A stretch of DNA of 21,210 bases, from contig JAEZZN010000009.1 in assembly GCA_023418535.1 (NCBI GenBank), positions 1 through 21,210 on the forward strand. The letters run 5' to 3'. Origin of the DNA: Bacillota bacterium (GTDB lineage Bacteria > Bacillota_A > Clostridia > Tissierellales > Peptoniphilaceae). The first letter of the stretch is position 1. Each line of letters begins with the position of its first letter. The notes beneath the pieces are model-generated. The model did no database searches, had not been told where the DNA came from, and saw only the letters and a program-made list of their open reading frames with translations. Positions 1-6,936 of the stretch are shown here, one piece after another. A program made the position numbers and the translations under genes.

Positions 1-61
1 AAAGACTAACTATTAAAAGTCAAGAGGTGAAACAAAGAAAATATAAGGAATGATATTGATA

Positions 62-73
62 AAAACTGAATAA
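62..73. repeat. 12-bp direct repeat, IS right end
   Basis: AAAACTGAATAA at the transposase-distal end of the IS110 element is identical to 1625-1636. The bases outside differ (61 is A and 1624 is T; 74 is A and 1637 is T). The repeat is probably the shared core of donor and target rather than a conventional staggered-cut duplication, because IS110 enzymes recombine through a short common core. Confidence 0.65.
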
Positions 74-164
74 AAATAAGCATGAAAAAGCACCCTAAAG
101 TTTAAGATTAAAAATAGGGTTAGTAAAGTTTTTGCCTTTTAAATAGTAATTTTCTCAAAAGAAC

Positions 165-220
165 CTGTAAATGATAAAGGCTATGCCCGAGCAAAGCTCG
201 TCATTTACAGAACCTTTATC
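165..220 (-). other. alternative stem structure after transposase
   Basis: Just past the transposase stop codon lies a dense set of inverted repeats. CTGTAAATGA (165-174) pairs with TCATTTACAG (201-210), enclosing a CGAGC-AAA-GCTCG hairpin at 188-200. GATAAAGG (173-180) pairs with CCTTTATC (213-220). The two long pairings cross and share bases 173-174, so they are either mutually exclusive or form a pseudoknot. The fold may end the transposase transcript, be an element-end structure or belong to an RNA. The sequence does not decide between these. Confidence 0.5.
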
Positions 221-247
221 AAAAATTTGTATACAGTTAAGCAAAAA

Positions 248-1417
248 CTAACTCTGCACTTGATAAGGTTCATTCTTAGTAAGAACAGCAAAAATAGTAT
301 GACAAAGCTTTCTAGCAACTGCATTGGTAGCAACTAGATGATGCTTTCCTTCTGTAATTTTCTTTTGATAATAAGCAGAAAAAACAGGGTCACAAAATTC
401 AGCTCTAAGAGCGGATTGAAAAAGAGCACGCCTTAAGTAAGGAGAACCTCTTTTACTCATATGATTGTAAGTAGATTCATATTCTCCAGACTGAGAAACG
501 CTAGCATCCAAACCAGCATAAGCGACAAGTTTAGAAGGATTAGAAAATCTTTTAATATCACCAATCTCACCTAATATAGTAGCTGCATTAACAGAACCGA
601 TACCTGGAATAGTAGTAATTGGAGAATTAAGTTTTTCAAGTAAAACTTCAATTTCATTCTCAACATCAGAAACCTGATTTTGAATAAAAGAAATTTGCTC
701 AATAAGCATTTTGATTTGAAGACTAAATGAGTCCAGGCAGAAATTAATACCAAAAGAAGAAGAAGCCTTTTTAGAAAGTTCATCAATCTTCTTAGAAGCA
801 TAGTTTTTCCTAGTAACAGACTCAAGAAAAGTATTCAAATCATCAGAATTAATATCCTCAAAATCAGAAGGAGTAGAGAAATTTGAAAGAATTTCCTTAG
901 AAGTCTTCCCAAAAATATTACTAAAAGAAGAGGCATATTCAGGGAAAACTTGATCTAAAAGTGCAATAGTTTTTCTTTTAAGATCGCTAATTGAAGAAAT
1001 GAGGTAGGATCTAAATCTGGAAAGATTTCTCAAAGATAAATAATCTTCATTAGAAAGTGAAGTCTCAACGAAATCTCCATATCTAAGAAGATCAGCTATT
1101 AAAAGAGAATCAATAATATCAGTTTTTCTCTTTCTGATTTCTACACCTTGTCGCCAACCGTCAGTTTGGATTGGATTGATAACACGAACAGTAAAGTTTT
1201 TTTCAACAAGATATGAGTATAGGGATAGCCAATAATGACCTGTAGCTTCCATACCAACTTCAAGTTCATTTTTGAAAGCTTCTAGTTTAAGGATTAAACT
1301 CTCAGCACCATCAATGGAATTTGAAAAAGAAAAAGCTTTAAAAATAACTTTTTTCTTATCATCAACTAATGAAGCAACATGAGTATTTTTACCAATATCA
1401 ATACCTAAATAAAACAT
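248..1417 (-). CDS. IS110-family DEDD transposase
   Basis: This is the recombinase of the IS110 family, which in studied members uses an RNA guide to join element ends to a target. The protein has 389 residues from the chosen start. The N-terminal RuvC-like DEDD domain is visible: D7 in GIDIGK, E57 in GMEATGHYW, and D100 and D103 in KTDIIDS. A coiled middle region follows, then the Transposase_20 domain with IPGIGSVNAATILGEIG, AYAGLDASVSQSG and SKRGSPYLRRAL. The serine of the SQSG motif, near residue 310, is the likely catalytic nucleophile. I prefer the ATG at 1417 to the one at 1429 because GAGGT (1423-1427, - strand) sits six bases upstream of it and the family begins close to the GIDIGK motif. 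All catalytic positions are present and the frame is intact, so the gene may be active. Confidence 0.93.
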   Translation of the reverse strand: MFYLGIDIGKNTHVASLVDDKKKVIFKAFSFSNSIDGAESLILKLEAFKNELEVGMEATGHYWLSLYSYLVEKNFTVRVINPIQTDGWRQGVEIRKRKTDIIDSLLIADLLRYGDFVETSLSNEDYLSLRNLSRFRSYLISSISDLKRKTIALLDQVFPEYASSFSNIFGKTSKEILSNFSTPSDFEDINSDDLNTFLESVTRKNYASKKIDELSKKASSSFGINFCLDSFSLQIKMLIEQISFIQNQVSDVENEIEVLLEKLNSPITTIPGIGSVNAATILGEIGDIKRFSNPSKLVAYAGLDASVSQSGEYESTYNHMSKRGSPYLRRALFQSALRAEFCDPVFSAYYQKKITEGKHHLVATNAVARKLCHTIFAVLTKNEPYQVQS

Positions 1418-1440
1418 TTGAAACCTCATAAAAAAGTATT

Positions 1441-1607
1441 TTAGATAGACACCTCAAAATCTAATAACGTTACTGCCTTATGGTATATACGAAGTACCCT
1501 GAAAGGGTCAACATCTAACTTATTCGTAAACAGTTAAAAGATTAGAGGACTCACTCTTTCAATTACGAGATTAAATCTCAAGGAGGGAACGAGTACACTC
1601 TATCTAA
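1441..1607 (-). ncRNA. candidate IS110 bridge RNA
   Basis: The noncoding stretch upstream of the transposase is bounded by the inverted repeat TTAGATAGA (1441-1449) and TCTATCTAA (1599-1607), 167 nt in all, close to the size of known IS110 bridge RNAs. A - strand TATAAT (1615-1620) would place a transcript start near 1607-1608, exactly at the outer repeat. Inside are a GAGAT-TAA-ATCTC hairpin (1567-1579) within a longer stem (1543-1552 with 1591-1602) and an ACCCT-GAA-AGGGT hairpin (1496-1508). I see no good -35 box at the integrated end. The location upstream of an IS110-type gene matches the IS110 rather than the IS1111 arrangement. Role and boundaries are inferred. Confidence 0.55.
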
Positions 1608-1624
1608 TAACAATATTATACAGT

Positions 1625-1636
1625 AAAACTGAATAA
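1625..1636. repeat. 12-bp direct repeat, IS left end
   Basis: This is the second copy of AAAACTGAATAA, at the end of the IS110 element that lies upstream of the transposase gene. It starts five bases beyond the - strand TATAAT box thought to drive the element's noncoding RNA. The match to 62-73 is exact over 12 bases. Confidence 0.65.
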
Positions 1637-1707
1637 TACTTAGTCGATAAAGGATTATAGGTTACCTTTAACAACCTAAATACATTATATAAGGGAGGAA
1701 AAAGAAC

Positions 1708-2208
1708 ATGTCAATAAAAGATTATTTTGTTGCAAAACAAAGAGAAATAGATAGAAAGAAGAGATTAGATACAGCCGCAAAAGTGGGTGTAGGAGTAGTA
1801 TTAGGTTCGCTAGTTGGATCAGCAGCAGGTGTTTTATTTGCTCCAAAATCTGGTAAAGAAACTAGAAAAGATCTTAAAGATATTGCTGAAAAATCAGTTG
1901 AAACAGTTAAAGCTAAAACTAACGAATTAAGTGATGCGGTTCAAGAAACTTATAGTGAAGCATTAAATAAATTCAATAAATTTAGTGAAGAAAAACTTAC
2001 TGACTTAAAGAAAGTTGCTTCTGATGTAGAAGAAAAAGCTGAAGAAAAAGCTAAAGAAGTTAAAGAAGAAACTACAAAAAAAGCAAATGAAGCTAAGTCT
2101 GAAGTTGCTAAAGGTGTTGATAAAGCAGCAAAAAAAGTTGAAGAAGGGGCTAAGAAAGTTTCTGATAAAGCTAAAGAAGAAAAAGCTGAAGCTGATAAGA
2201 AGAAATAG
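1708..2208 (+). CDS. YtxH domain protein
   Basis: This 166-residue protein has an N-terminal YtxH domain. After a basic start, a glycine-rich hydrophobic segment (about residues 26-47) leads into the hallmark LFAPKSGKETRKDL. The rest is a long, charged, lysine-, glutamate- and alanine-rich helix expected to form a coiled coil. YtxH-family proteins are membrane-associated and in Bacillus are linked to general stress; the exact role is unknown. The ATG at 1708 has a strong AGGGAGG site upstream (from 1691). The next gene starts eight bases after the stop, so the two form a unit. No convincing promoter lies between the IS110 element and this gene. The C-terminal repetitiveness makes homology beyond residue 60 unreliable. 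Confidence 0.85.
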   Translation: MSIKDYFVAKQREIDRKKRLDTAAKVGVGVVLGSLVGSAAGVLFAPKSGKETRKDLKDIAEKSVETVKAKTNELSDAVQETYSEALNKFNKFSEEKLTDLKKVASDVEEKAEEKAKEVKEETTKKANEAKSEVAKGVDKAAKKVEEGAKKVSDKAKEEKAEADKKK

Positions 2209-2216
2209 GAGGCCTT

Positions 2217-2675
2217 ATGCTATTACCATTAGCAGTTAAAGTTTCATTTACTTTAAATGAAGTACTAATATTTTTATTAATATTAGCTGGTATCGTTGCA
2301 TTAGTTTTCTTAGCAAAACTATTTATGGCACTTGGTAAAACTGTTGAAAATCTAAATAAAACTTTAGAAGATAATAAATTTAGTATAGACCAAACTATAA
2401 AAGACTTGCCAAAGATAACAAATAATGTTAACAATATTTTAGATAATACAAATGGACTTGTAGAAGATATTAGTCCTCAAATATCATCAGTGTTATATGA
2501 TGTTAACAATGTAACTTCATCAGTATCAAATGTTACAACTAATATTTCTGATACAGTAGAAGTTGTAGGTATTGCAGTTGCAGATACTGCTTCCAGATTT
2601 GTTGGATCAGCATCAAAATCTACAAATAAATTTGGTTTAATAAAAGGTTTAGTTAGTTCATTATTTAAAAAATAA
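2217..2675 (+). CDS. DUF948-family membrane protein
   Basis: This 152-residue protein has one N-terminal membrane helix (about residues 14-37) followed by an amphipathic helical tail with regular NVNNILDNTN, DVNNVTSSVSNVTTN and NISDTV stretches. That layout fits the DUF948 (YtxG-like) family, which commonly lies next to YtxH genes and is thought to form membrane-anchored coiled coils. The start at 2217 follows AGGAGG at 2207-2212, a site that overlaps the stop codon of the YtxH gene, so the two are probably co-translated. A terminator follows directly, closing a two-gene unit. The molecular function is unknown. Confidence 0.8.
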   Translation: MLLPLAVKVSFTLNEVLIFLLILAGIVALVFLAKLFMALGKTVENLNKTLEDNKFSIDQTIKDLPKITNNVNNILDNTNGLVEDISPQISSVLYDVNNVTSSVSNVTTNISDTVEVVGIAVADTASRFVGSASKSTNKFGLIKGLVSSLFKK

Positions 2676-2682
2676 AATAGAG

Positions 2683-2723
2683 ATGTTGTCAAATTATCTA
2701 TTTAATTTGGCGGCATTTTTTTT
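2683..2723 (+). terminator. intrinsic terminator after DUF948 gene
   Basis: A 14-bp stem pairs 2683-2696 with 2703-2716, with several G-U pairs and a six-base loop. It is followed by an eight-base T run (2716-2723). It separates the YtxH/DUF948 unit from the rpsB promoter. Confidence 0.85.
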
Positions 2724-2755
2724 ATAATTAAATATTGGAAAACATAGTTAATTAC

Positions 2756-2784
2756 TTGAAAATGTATAAATCATATGATATACT
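2756..2784 (+). promoter_or_regulatory. rpsB-tsf promoter
   Basis: TTGAAA (2756-2761) and TATACT (2779-2784) are separated by exactly 17 bases, with a TG one base before the -10 (2776-2777), making an extended -10 vegetative promoter. Transcription should begin near 2791, leaving a leader of about 100 nt before rpsB. Confidence 0.85.
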
Positions 2785-2802
2785 TATCAAGTCAAATAAT
2801 CA

Positions 2803-2860
2803 CATCATTTGTTTTTATCTGTGTGCCTATTTAATAGGTTAGATAAGTAAAAGGGTGATG
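2803..2860 (+). promoter_or_regulatory. candidate S2 (rpsB) leader
   Basis: The rpsB 5' leader can form three nested stems: CATCA (2803-2807) with TGATG (2856-2860), TTATCT (2815-2820) with AGATAA (2841-2846), and CCTAT (2826-2830) with ATAGG (2834-2838). Ribosomal protein operons in Firmicutes often carry leader structures bound by their own product, and S2 is the obvious ligand here. The fold is seen in the sequence; regulation by S2 is inferred. Confidence 0.55.
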
Positions 2861-2891
2861 GAAGGCAAATAAAAAACACAAAGGAGAGAAT

Positions 2892-3698
2892 ATGTCAGTT
2901 ATTCCAATGAAGTCCTTATTAGAGGCAGGGGTACATTTTGGTCACCAAACTAGAAGATGGAACCCTAAAATGAAAAAATTTATTTTTACAGAAAGAAATG
3001 GTATCTATATCATTGACTTACAAAAAACTGTTAAAAAAGTTGATGAAGCTTATGAAGTAGTAAGACGAGTTGCTGCTGATGGCGGTAATGTTTTATTTGT
3101 AGGTACAAAGAAACAAGCTCAAGATGCTATTGAATTTGAAGCAAAAAGAGCTGATCAATACTATGTTTCACAAAGATGGTTAGGTGGTATGTTAACTAAC
3201 TATGAAACAATCAAAAAGTCAATTAATAGATTAGAAGAAATCGAAAGAATGTCAGAAGATGGAACTTTTAATTTATTACCAAAAAAAGAAGTTATAGGTT
3301 TAGAAAGAGAACTAGAAAAATTAAACAAATATTTAAGTGGTATTAAAGATATGCCAGGTATTCCAGATTTAATGTTTGTAGTTGATCCTAAAACCGAATA
3401 TATCGCTGTAAGAGAAGCTAGAAGATTAGGTATTCCAATAGTGGGTATAGTTGATACAAATACAGATCCAGACGATGTAGATTATCCAATTCCTGGTAAT
3501 GATGATGCAATTAGAGCTGTAAAATTAATTACTGCAGCTATGGCTGATGCAATCATCGAAGGTAAACAAGGAGAATCATTATCTTCTGAAGAAGAATTTG
3601 AAGTATCTAATGAAACTGAAGAAAAAGTAGAAGATGAAGAAGTTATCAGTGAAGAAGAAGTAGCTGAAGAATCTAAAGAAGTTTCTGACGTAGAATAA
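2892..3698 (+). CDS. rpsB: 30S ribosomal protein S2
   Basis: S2 belongs to the small ribosomal subunit and binds late, near S1 and the mRNA exit region. The 268-residue product starts with [20 protein letters not shown] and carries the family motifs [44 protein letters not shown] and [15 protein letters not shown]. The core ends near residue 225. A tail of roughly 43 residues rich in glutamate and serine follows, a variable extension in this family. The ATG follows AGGAG (2882-2886). The gene leads the rpsB-tsf unit behind its own promoter and a folded leader, so expression is probably autoregulated. Confidence 0.98.
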   Translation: MSVIPMKSLLEAGVHFGHQTRRWNPKMKKFIFTERNGIYIIDLQKTVKKVDEAYEVVRRVAADGGNVLFVGTKKQAQDAIEFEAKRADQYYVSQRWLGGMLTNYETIKKSINRLEEIERMSEDGTFNLLPKKEVIGLERELEKLNKYLSGIKDMPGIPDLMFVVDPKTEYIAVREARRLGIPIVGIVDTNTDPDDVDYPIPGNDDAIRAVKLITAAMADAIIEGKQGESLSSEEEFEVSNETEEKVEDEEVISEEEVAEESKEVSDVE

Positions 3699-3713
3699 AA
3701 TAATTATAAATGA

Positions 3714-3740
3714 ATAGGAAGTAGTTAAACTACTTCCTAT
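3714..3740 (+). other. rpsB-tsf intergenic hairpin
   Basis: A perfect 11-bp stem pairs 3714-3724 with 3730-3740 around a TTAAA loop. No T run follows, so this is unlikely to be a full intrinsic terminator. It could lower tsf expression relative to rpsB, protect the rpsB 3' end or mark a processing site. Confidence 0.65.
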
Positions 3741-3782
3741 AAATGTATGTAAACAAATAAATAAGTATAATTAGGAGGACAT

Positions 3783-4853
3783 ATGTCAATTTCAGCAAAG
3801 CAAGTAAAAGAACTAAGAGATATGACTGGTGCTGGTATGATGGATGCAAAAAATGCATTAGTTGAAACAAATGGCGATATGGATAAAGCAATTGAGCTTT
3901 TAAGAGAAAGAGGAGAAGCTAAAGCTGTTAAAAAAGCTAGTAAAGTAGCAGCTGAAGGTATCATGAAATTAAAAGTTTCTGACGACCATAAAAAAGGTAC
4001 TTTACTTGAAATTAATACACAAACTGACTTTGTAGCTAAAAACGAAGGCTTTATCGAATTATCTGATAAAATATTAAATCATGTTTATGAAAATCAAATT
4101 GACACAATTGAAGAATTAAATAAATCAACAATTGATGGACAAAATTTTGAAGATTTCATTAAAGAACAAATTGCGAAAATCGGTGAAAATATCGTTGTTA
4201 GAAGAGTTGTAAATTATACAGCAAATGAAAATGAATATATTTATGGATATATGCACTTCAATAATAAAAATGGTGTTTTATTAAAAGCTAAATTTGATAG
4301 TGAAGCTACAGAAAAAGGTGCTGAAAAATTAATTCAACAAATTACAATGCACGTATCTGCATTAGGACCAGAATATATTTCATATAAAGAATTCACAAAC
4401 GAATTTGTTGAAAGTGAATTAGCAGCATTAAAAGGTCAATTAAAAGTTTTAAATGAAGAAAATGAAATCTTAGGAAAACCATTAAAGACAATTCCTGAAT
4501 TTGGCTCAAGATTACAAATTACAGATGAAGTGTTAGCTGAAAAAGAAGCTGAAATTAAGAAAGAATTATTAGCAGAAGGTAAACCAGAACAAATTTTAGA
4601 TAAGATTATTCCTGGTAAAATGGCTAGATTTATTGAAGATAATACACAAATAGATTCTCAATATGCTCTTTATGAACAACCATTTGTATTAAATCCTGAA
4701 GTTTCTGTTGAAGAAGCAATTGCTCAAGAATCAGAAAAATTAGATGGAACAATTGAAGTATTAGAATACAAGAGACTAGTAGTTGGTGAAGGAATCGAAA
4801 AGAAAGAAGAAGATTTCGCAGCAGAAGTTGCAAGCCAAATGAAAGGTCAATAA
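3783..4853 (+). CDS. tsf: elongation factor Ts, long form
   Basis: EF-Ts exchanges GDP for GTP on EF-Tu. The N-terminal UBA-like domain (MSISAKQVKELRDMTGAGMM) and the TDFVAKN motif (residues 80-86), which contacts EF-Tu, are intact. The C-terminal VGEGIEKKEEDFAAEV is typical. The product has 356 residues, about 60 more than the roughly 293-residue Bacillus form. The extra sequence lies mainly after residue 210, with motifs GKPLKTIPEFGSRLQITDE, EGKPEQILDKIIPGKM and RFIEDNTQID. Long forms with similar motifs are known to me from Campylobacter and Helicobacter. AGGAGG (3773-3778) precedes the ATG. It is co-transcribed with rpsB. Confidence 0.97.
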   Translation: MSISAKQVKELRDMTGAGMMDAKNALVETNGDMDKAIELLRERGEAKAVKKASKVAAEGIMKLKVSDDHKKGTLLEINTQTDFVAKNEGFIELSDKILNHVYENQIDTIEELNKSTIDGQNFEDFIKEQIAKIGENIVVRRVVNYTANENEYIYGYMHFNNKNGVLLKAKFDSEATEKGAEKLIQQITMHVSALGPEYISYKEFTNEFVESELAALKGQLKVLNEENEILGKPLKTIPEFGSRLQITDEVLAEKEAEIKKELLAEGKPEQILDKIIPGKMARFIEDNTQIDSQYALYEQPFVLNPEVSVEEAIAQESEKLDGTIEVLEYKRLVVGEGIEKKEEDFAAEVASQMKGQ

Positions 4854-4870
4854 TCTATTACACTTACAAT

Positions 4871-4897
4871 AAAGAGAACATTTATATGTTCTCTTTT
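4871..4897 (+). terminator. probable weak terminator after tsf
   Basis: A perfect 11-bp stem, AAAGAGAACAT (4871-4881) with ATGTTCTCTTT (4886-4896), has a four-base loop and a short T run (4894-4897). The T run is short, so some transcription probably continues into pyrH, for which I see no separate promoter. Confidence 0.65.
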
Positions 4898-4914
4898 AAA
4901 ATATGGAGATTTAT

Positions 4915-5625
4915 ATGTATATTAACAAAAGAGTATTAATTAAATTAAGCGGAGAAGCTTTAGCTGCTGGAAAAGGCTTTGGTATGGACGATGATGCTAT
5001 TAATGAAATTGCTAAAACATTAAAAGAAGTTCATGAACTTGGAGTAGAAATAGGTATTGTGGTAGGTGGTGGAAACTTCTGGAGAGGCCGCAATACAGAA
5101 GATATGGATAGAACTGTTTCAGATAATATAGGTATGCTAGGTACAGTTATGAATGCTTTAAGAGTACAATCTGCTCTAGAATCACTAGGTCTTGAAACTA
5201 GAGTTCAAACTGCTATTCAAATGAATGAAGTTGCAGAACCTTTTATAGTTCGTAAAGCAATAAGACATTTAGAAAAGAAAAGAATCGTAATATTTGCAGC
5301 AGGTACAGGTCATCCTTACTTCTCAACAGATACAACAGCAGCATTAAGAGCTCTTGAAATCGGTGCTTCTGCAATATTGTTAGGGAAAACAGGTACAGAT
5401 GCAATCTATGATAAAGATCCAAATAAGTATAATAATGCAGTAAAATATGATAAACTATCTTATAGAGAGATTTTATCAAATAATTTACAAGTCATGGATT
5501 CTTCAGCAGTATCTTTATGTCAATCCAACAATTTGCCACTTGTAGTATTTGGTATAGATGATCCATACAATTTAGTTAGAGTTGTAAAAGGCGAAAAAAT
5601 TGGTACTTATGTAGGAGGTCAATAA
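4915..5625 (+). CDS. pyrH: uridylate kinase
   Basis: UMP kinase phosphorylates UMP to UDP with ATP in pyrimidine nucleotide synthesis. This 236-residue protein of the amino acid kinase fold has [12 protein letters not shown] near the N terminus, the nucleotide loop [11 protein letters not shown], the UMP-binding [20 protein letters not shown] and [16 protein letters not shown] choose the ATG at 4915 rather than 4903 because GGAG (4905-4908) is correctly spaced before 4915 and overlaps the earlier codon; the family also starts close to the [11 protein letters not shown] motif. It begins the pyrH-frr-uppS-cdsA-rseP-polC run, whose genes abut or overlap. The bacterial enzyme is usually a hexamer activated by GTP and inhibited by UTP. 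Confidence 0.97.
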   Translation: MYINKRVLIKLSGEALAAGKGFGMDDDAINEIAKTLKEVHELGVEIGIVVGGGNFWRGRNTEDMDRTVSDNIGMLGTVMNALRVQSALESLGLETRVQTAIQMNEVAEPFIVRKAIRHLEKKRIVIFAAGTGHPYFSTDTTAALRALEIGASAILLGKTGTDAIYDKDPNKYNNAVKYDKLSYREILSNNLQVMDSSAVSLCQSNNLPLVVFGIDDPYNLVRVVKGEKIGTYVGGQ

Positions 5626-5626
5626 T

Positions 5627-6184
5627 ATGATAGATAAATTAATTTCTGATAATAGAAAAAATTTAGAATCACATATTAATGGTTATAAAGAAGCTCTAAA
5701 TAATATAAGAGCTGGTAGAGCTAATCCATCAATTGTTGAAAATATAAATTTTGATTATTACGGAGTAGAAACACCTATTAGAAATGCAGCTACTATTACT
5801 GTCCCAGAGGCAAGATTATTAGTTATTCAACCTTGGGATGCATCACAAATAAAAAGCATTGAAAAGGCTATATTAGCTTCAAATATTGGAATTACACCAT
5901 CAAATGATGGTAAAGTAATTAGATTACCTTTTCCAGAATTAACAGAAGATACAAGAAAAAATCTTGTTAAAGAAGTAAAACAAAAGTCTGAAAATTCAAA
6001 AATTGGAGTTAGAAATATTAGAAGAGATCTTATGGATGCTGTAAAGAAAGCTGAAAAGAATAAAGAAATTTCAGAAGATGAAAAAAAGATATATGAATCA
6101 GACATTGATGATTTAACAGATGAATTCATAAAGAAAATAGAAGATATAACTAAACAAAAAGAAGAAGAATTATTAACAGTATAA
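5627..6184 (+). CDS. frr: ribosome recycling factor
   Basis: RRF works with EF-G to split the post-termination ribosome. The 185-residue length is standard. Family motifs are visible: LNNIRAGRANPSIVENI near residue 25, the central VPEARLLVIQPWD, and the C-terminal VRNIRRDLMDAVKKAEK of the long helical domain. The ATG comes one base after the pyrH stop, with AGGAGG (5613-5618) inside the end of pyrH, so translation is probably coupled. Confidence 0.97.
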   Translation: MIDKLISDNRKNLESHINGYKEALNNIRAGRANPSIVENINFDYYGVETPIRNAATITVPEARLLVIQPWDASQIKSIEKAILASNIGITPSNDGKVIRLPFPELTEDTRKNLVKEVKQKSENSKIGVRNIRRDLMDAVKKAEKNKEISEDEKKIYESDIDDLTDEFIKKIEDITKQKEEELLTV

Positions 6185-6198
6185 ATTTGGTAAAGCAT

Positions 6199-6936
6199 AT
6201 GGAAGATAAAAAGATTAAAAAATTCATACAAGAATACTCACTAAAACACATAGCTATGATTATGGATGGTAATGGCAGATGGGCCCAAAAACGTGATCTA
6301 AAGAGAACAGAAGGTCACAAAGAAGGAGCTCTTAGAGTTGTAGAGATTGCAGAGGCTTGTAGCGATTTTGGAATCGAAGTAATCAGTCTATATGCTTTTT
6401 CTACTGAAAATTGGAAAAGACCAATTTCAGAAGTCAAAGCTATCTTTGATTTATTAAATAAATTCATTACAGAATATTTGGATAGACTTCATAAAAATAA
6501 TGCAAAAATTGTAATAATGGGGGATATTTCAAAATTAAATATAGTAAATCAAACTGCTATAAATCATGCAATGAATAAAACAAAAAATAATACTGGTATT
6601 ATTATAAATATTGGTATAAATTATGGAGCTAAAGATGAATTATTAAGAGCTTCAAAAAAAATGATTAATGATGTTCAAAATAATAAGATATTTGTTGAAG
6701 ATATGGATGAAGATACTATTTCTAAATATCTTGATACAAAAGATTTACCTGATATAGATTTATTAATTCGAACTGGTGGAGATCAAAGGCTGTCAAATTT
6801 TATGTTATATCAACTTGCCTATGCAGAACTTTTATTTATAGATACATTATGGCCAGATTTTAACAAAGATATATTAAAAGATTGTATTGTAGATTTTTTA
6901 AAAAGAGATCGTAGATATGGTGGGTTAAATGAGTGA
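6199..6936 (+). CDS. uppS: undecaprenyl diphosphate synthase
   Basis: This cis-prenyltransferase extends farnesyl diphosphate with isopentenyl diphosphate to make the C55 lipid carrier used for peptidoglycan and wall polymers. The 245-residue product carries HIAMIMDGNGRWA with the key Asp at residue 23, the YAFSTENWKRP motif, and the C-terminal DLLIRTGGDQRLSNFMLYQ and WPDF. I chose the ATG at 6199 because family members start shortly before the HIA motif; a TTG at 6187 in the same frame has no better ribosome site. The ribosome site is weak either way, suggesting coupling to frr. The last eight bases overlap cdsA. Confidence 0.96.
   Translation: MEDKKIKKFIQEYSLKHIAMIMDGNGRWAQKRDLKRTEGHKEGALRVVEIAEACSDFGIEVISLYAFSTENWKRPISEVKAIFDLLNKFITEYLDRLHKNNAKIVIMGDISKLNIVNQTAINHAMNKTKNNTGIIINIGINYGAKDELLRASKKMINDVQNNKIFVEDMDEDTISKYLDTKDLPDIDLLIRTGGDQRLSNFMLYQLAYAELLFIDTLWPDFNKDILKDCIVDFLKRDRRYGGLNE

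Larger units (their letters stand above)
62..1636 (-). mobile_element. IS110-family insertion sequence
   Basis: One complete-looking IS110-type element of about 1.56 kb holds a single DEDD transposase gene on the - strand. The 12-bp sequence AAAACTGAATAA occurs at 62-73 and again at 1625-1636, just outside the non-coding flanks of the transposase, so I take these repeats as the element-target boundaries. IS110 elements have no long terminal inverted repeats, and a short shared core at both ends is expected for the family. The noncoding end upstream of the transposase (1430-1624) holds a candidate bridge RNA. The downstream end (74-247) holds strong hairpins, including ACCCTA/TAGGGT at 92-97 and 115-120 and a complex fold at 165-220. 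The element lies upstream of the YtxH gene. The exact crossover position within the 12 bp cannot be decided from one copy. Confidence 0.75.

Noticed and set aside
1418..1429. Upstream ATG for the transposase
   Set aside because: The GAGG that would serve as ribosome site lies inside this codon and the next, matching the ATG at 1417 instead.
1660..1700. Promoter directly before the YtxH gene
   Set aside because: The best TATAAG-like box would put the transcript start within the ribosome site, and the upstream element is poor.
4903..4914. Earlier in-frame ATG for pyrH
   Set aside because: This codon overlaps the GGAG site used by the ATG at 4915, has no ribosome site of its own, and would add residues the family lacks.
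6187..6198. TTG start for uppS
   Set aside because: There is no ribosome site before it, and the ATG at 6199 better fits the family start.
5827..6231. 134-codon open frame on the - strand across frr and uppS
   Set aside because: It lies opposite two well-conserved genes, is low in complexity with serine and phenylalanine runs, and matches no family; it mirrors the coding bias of the + strand.
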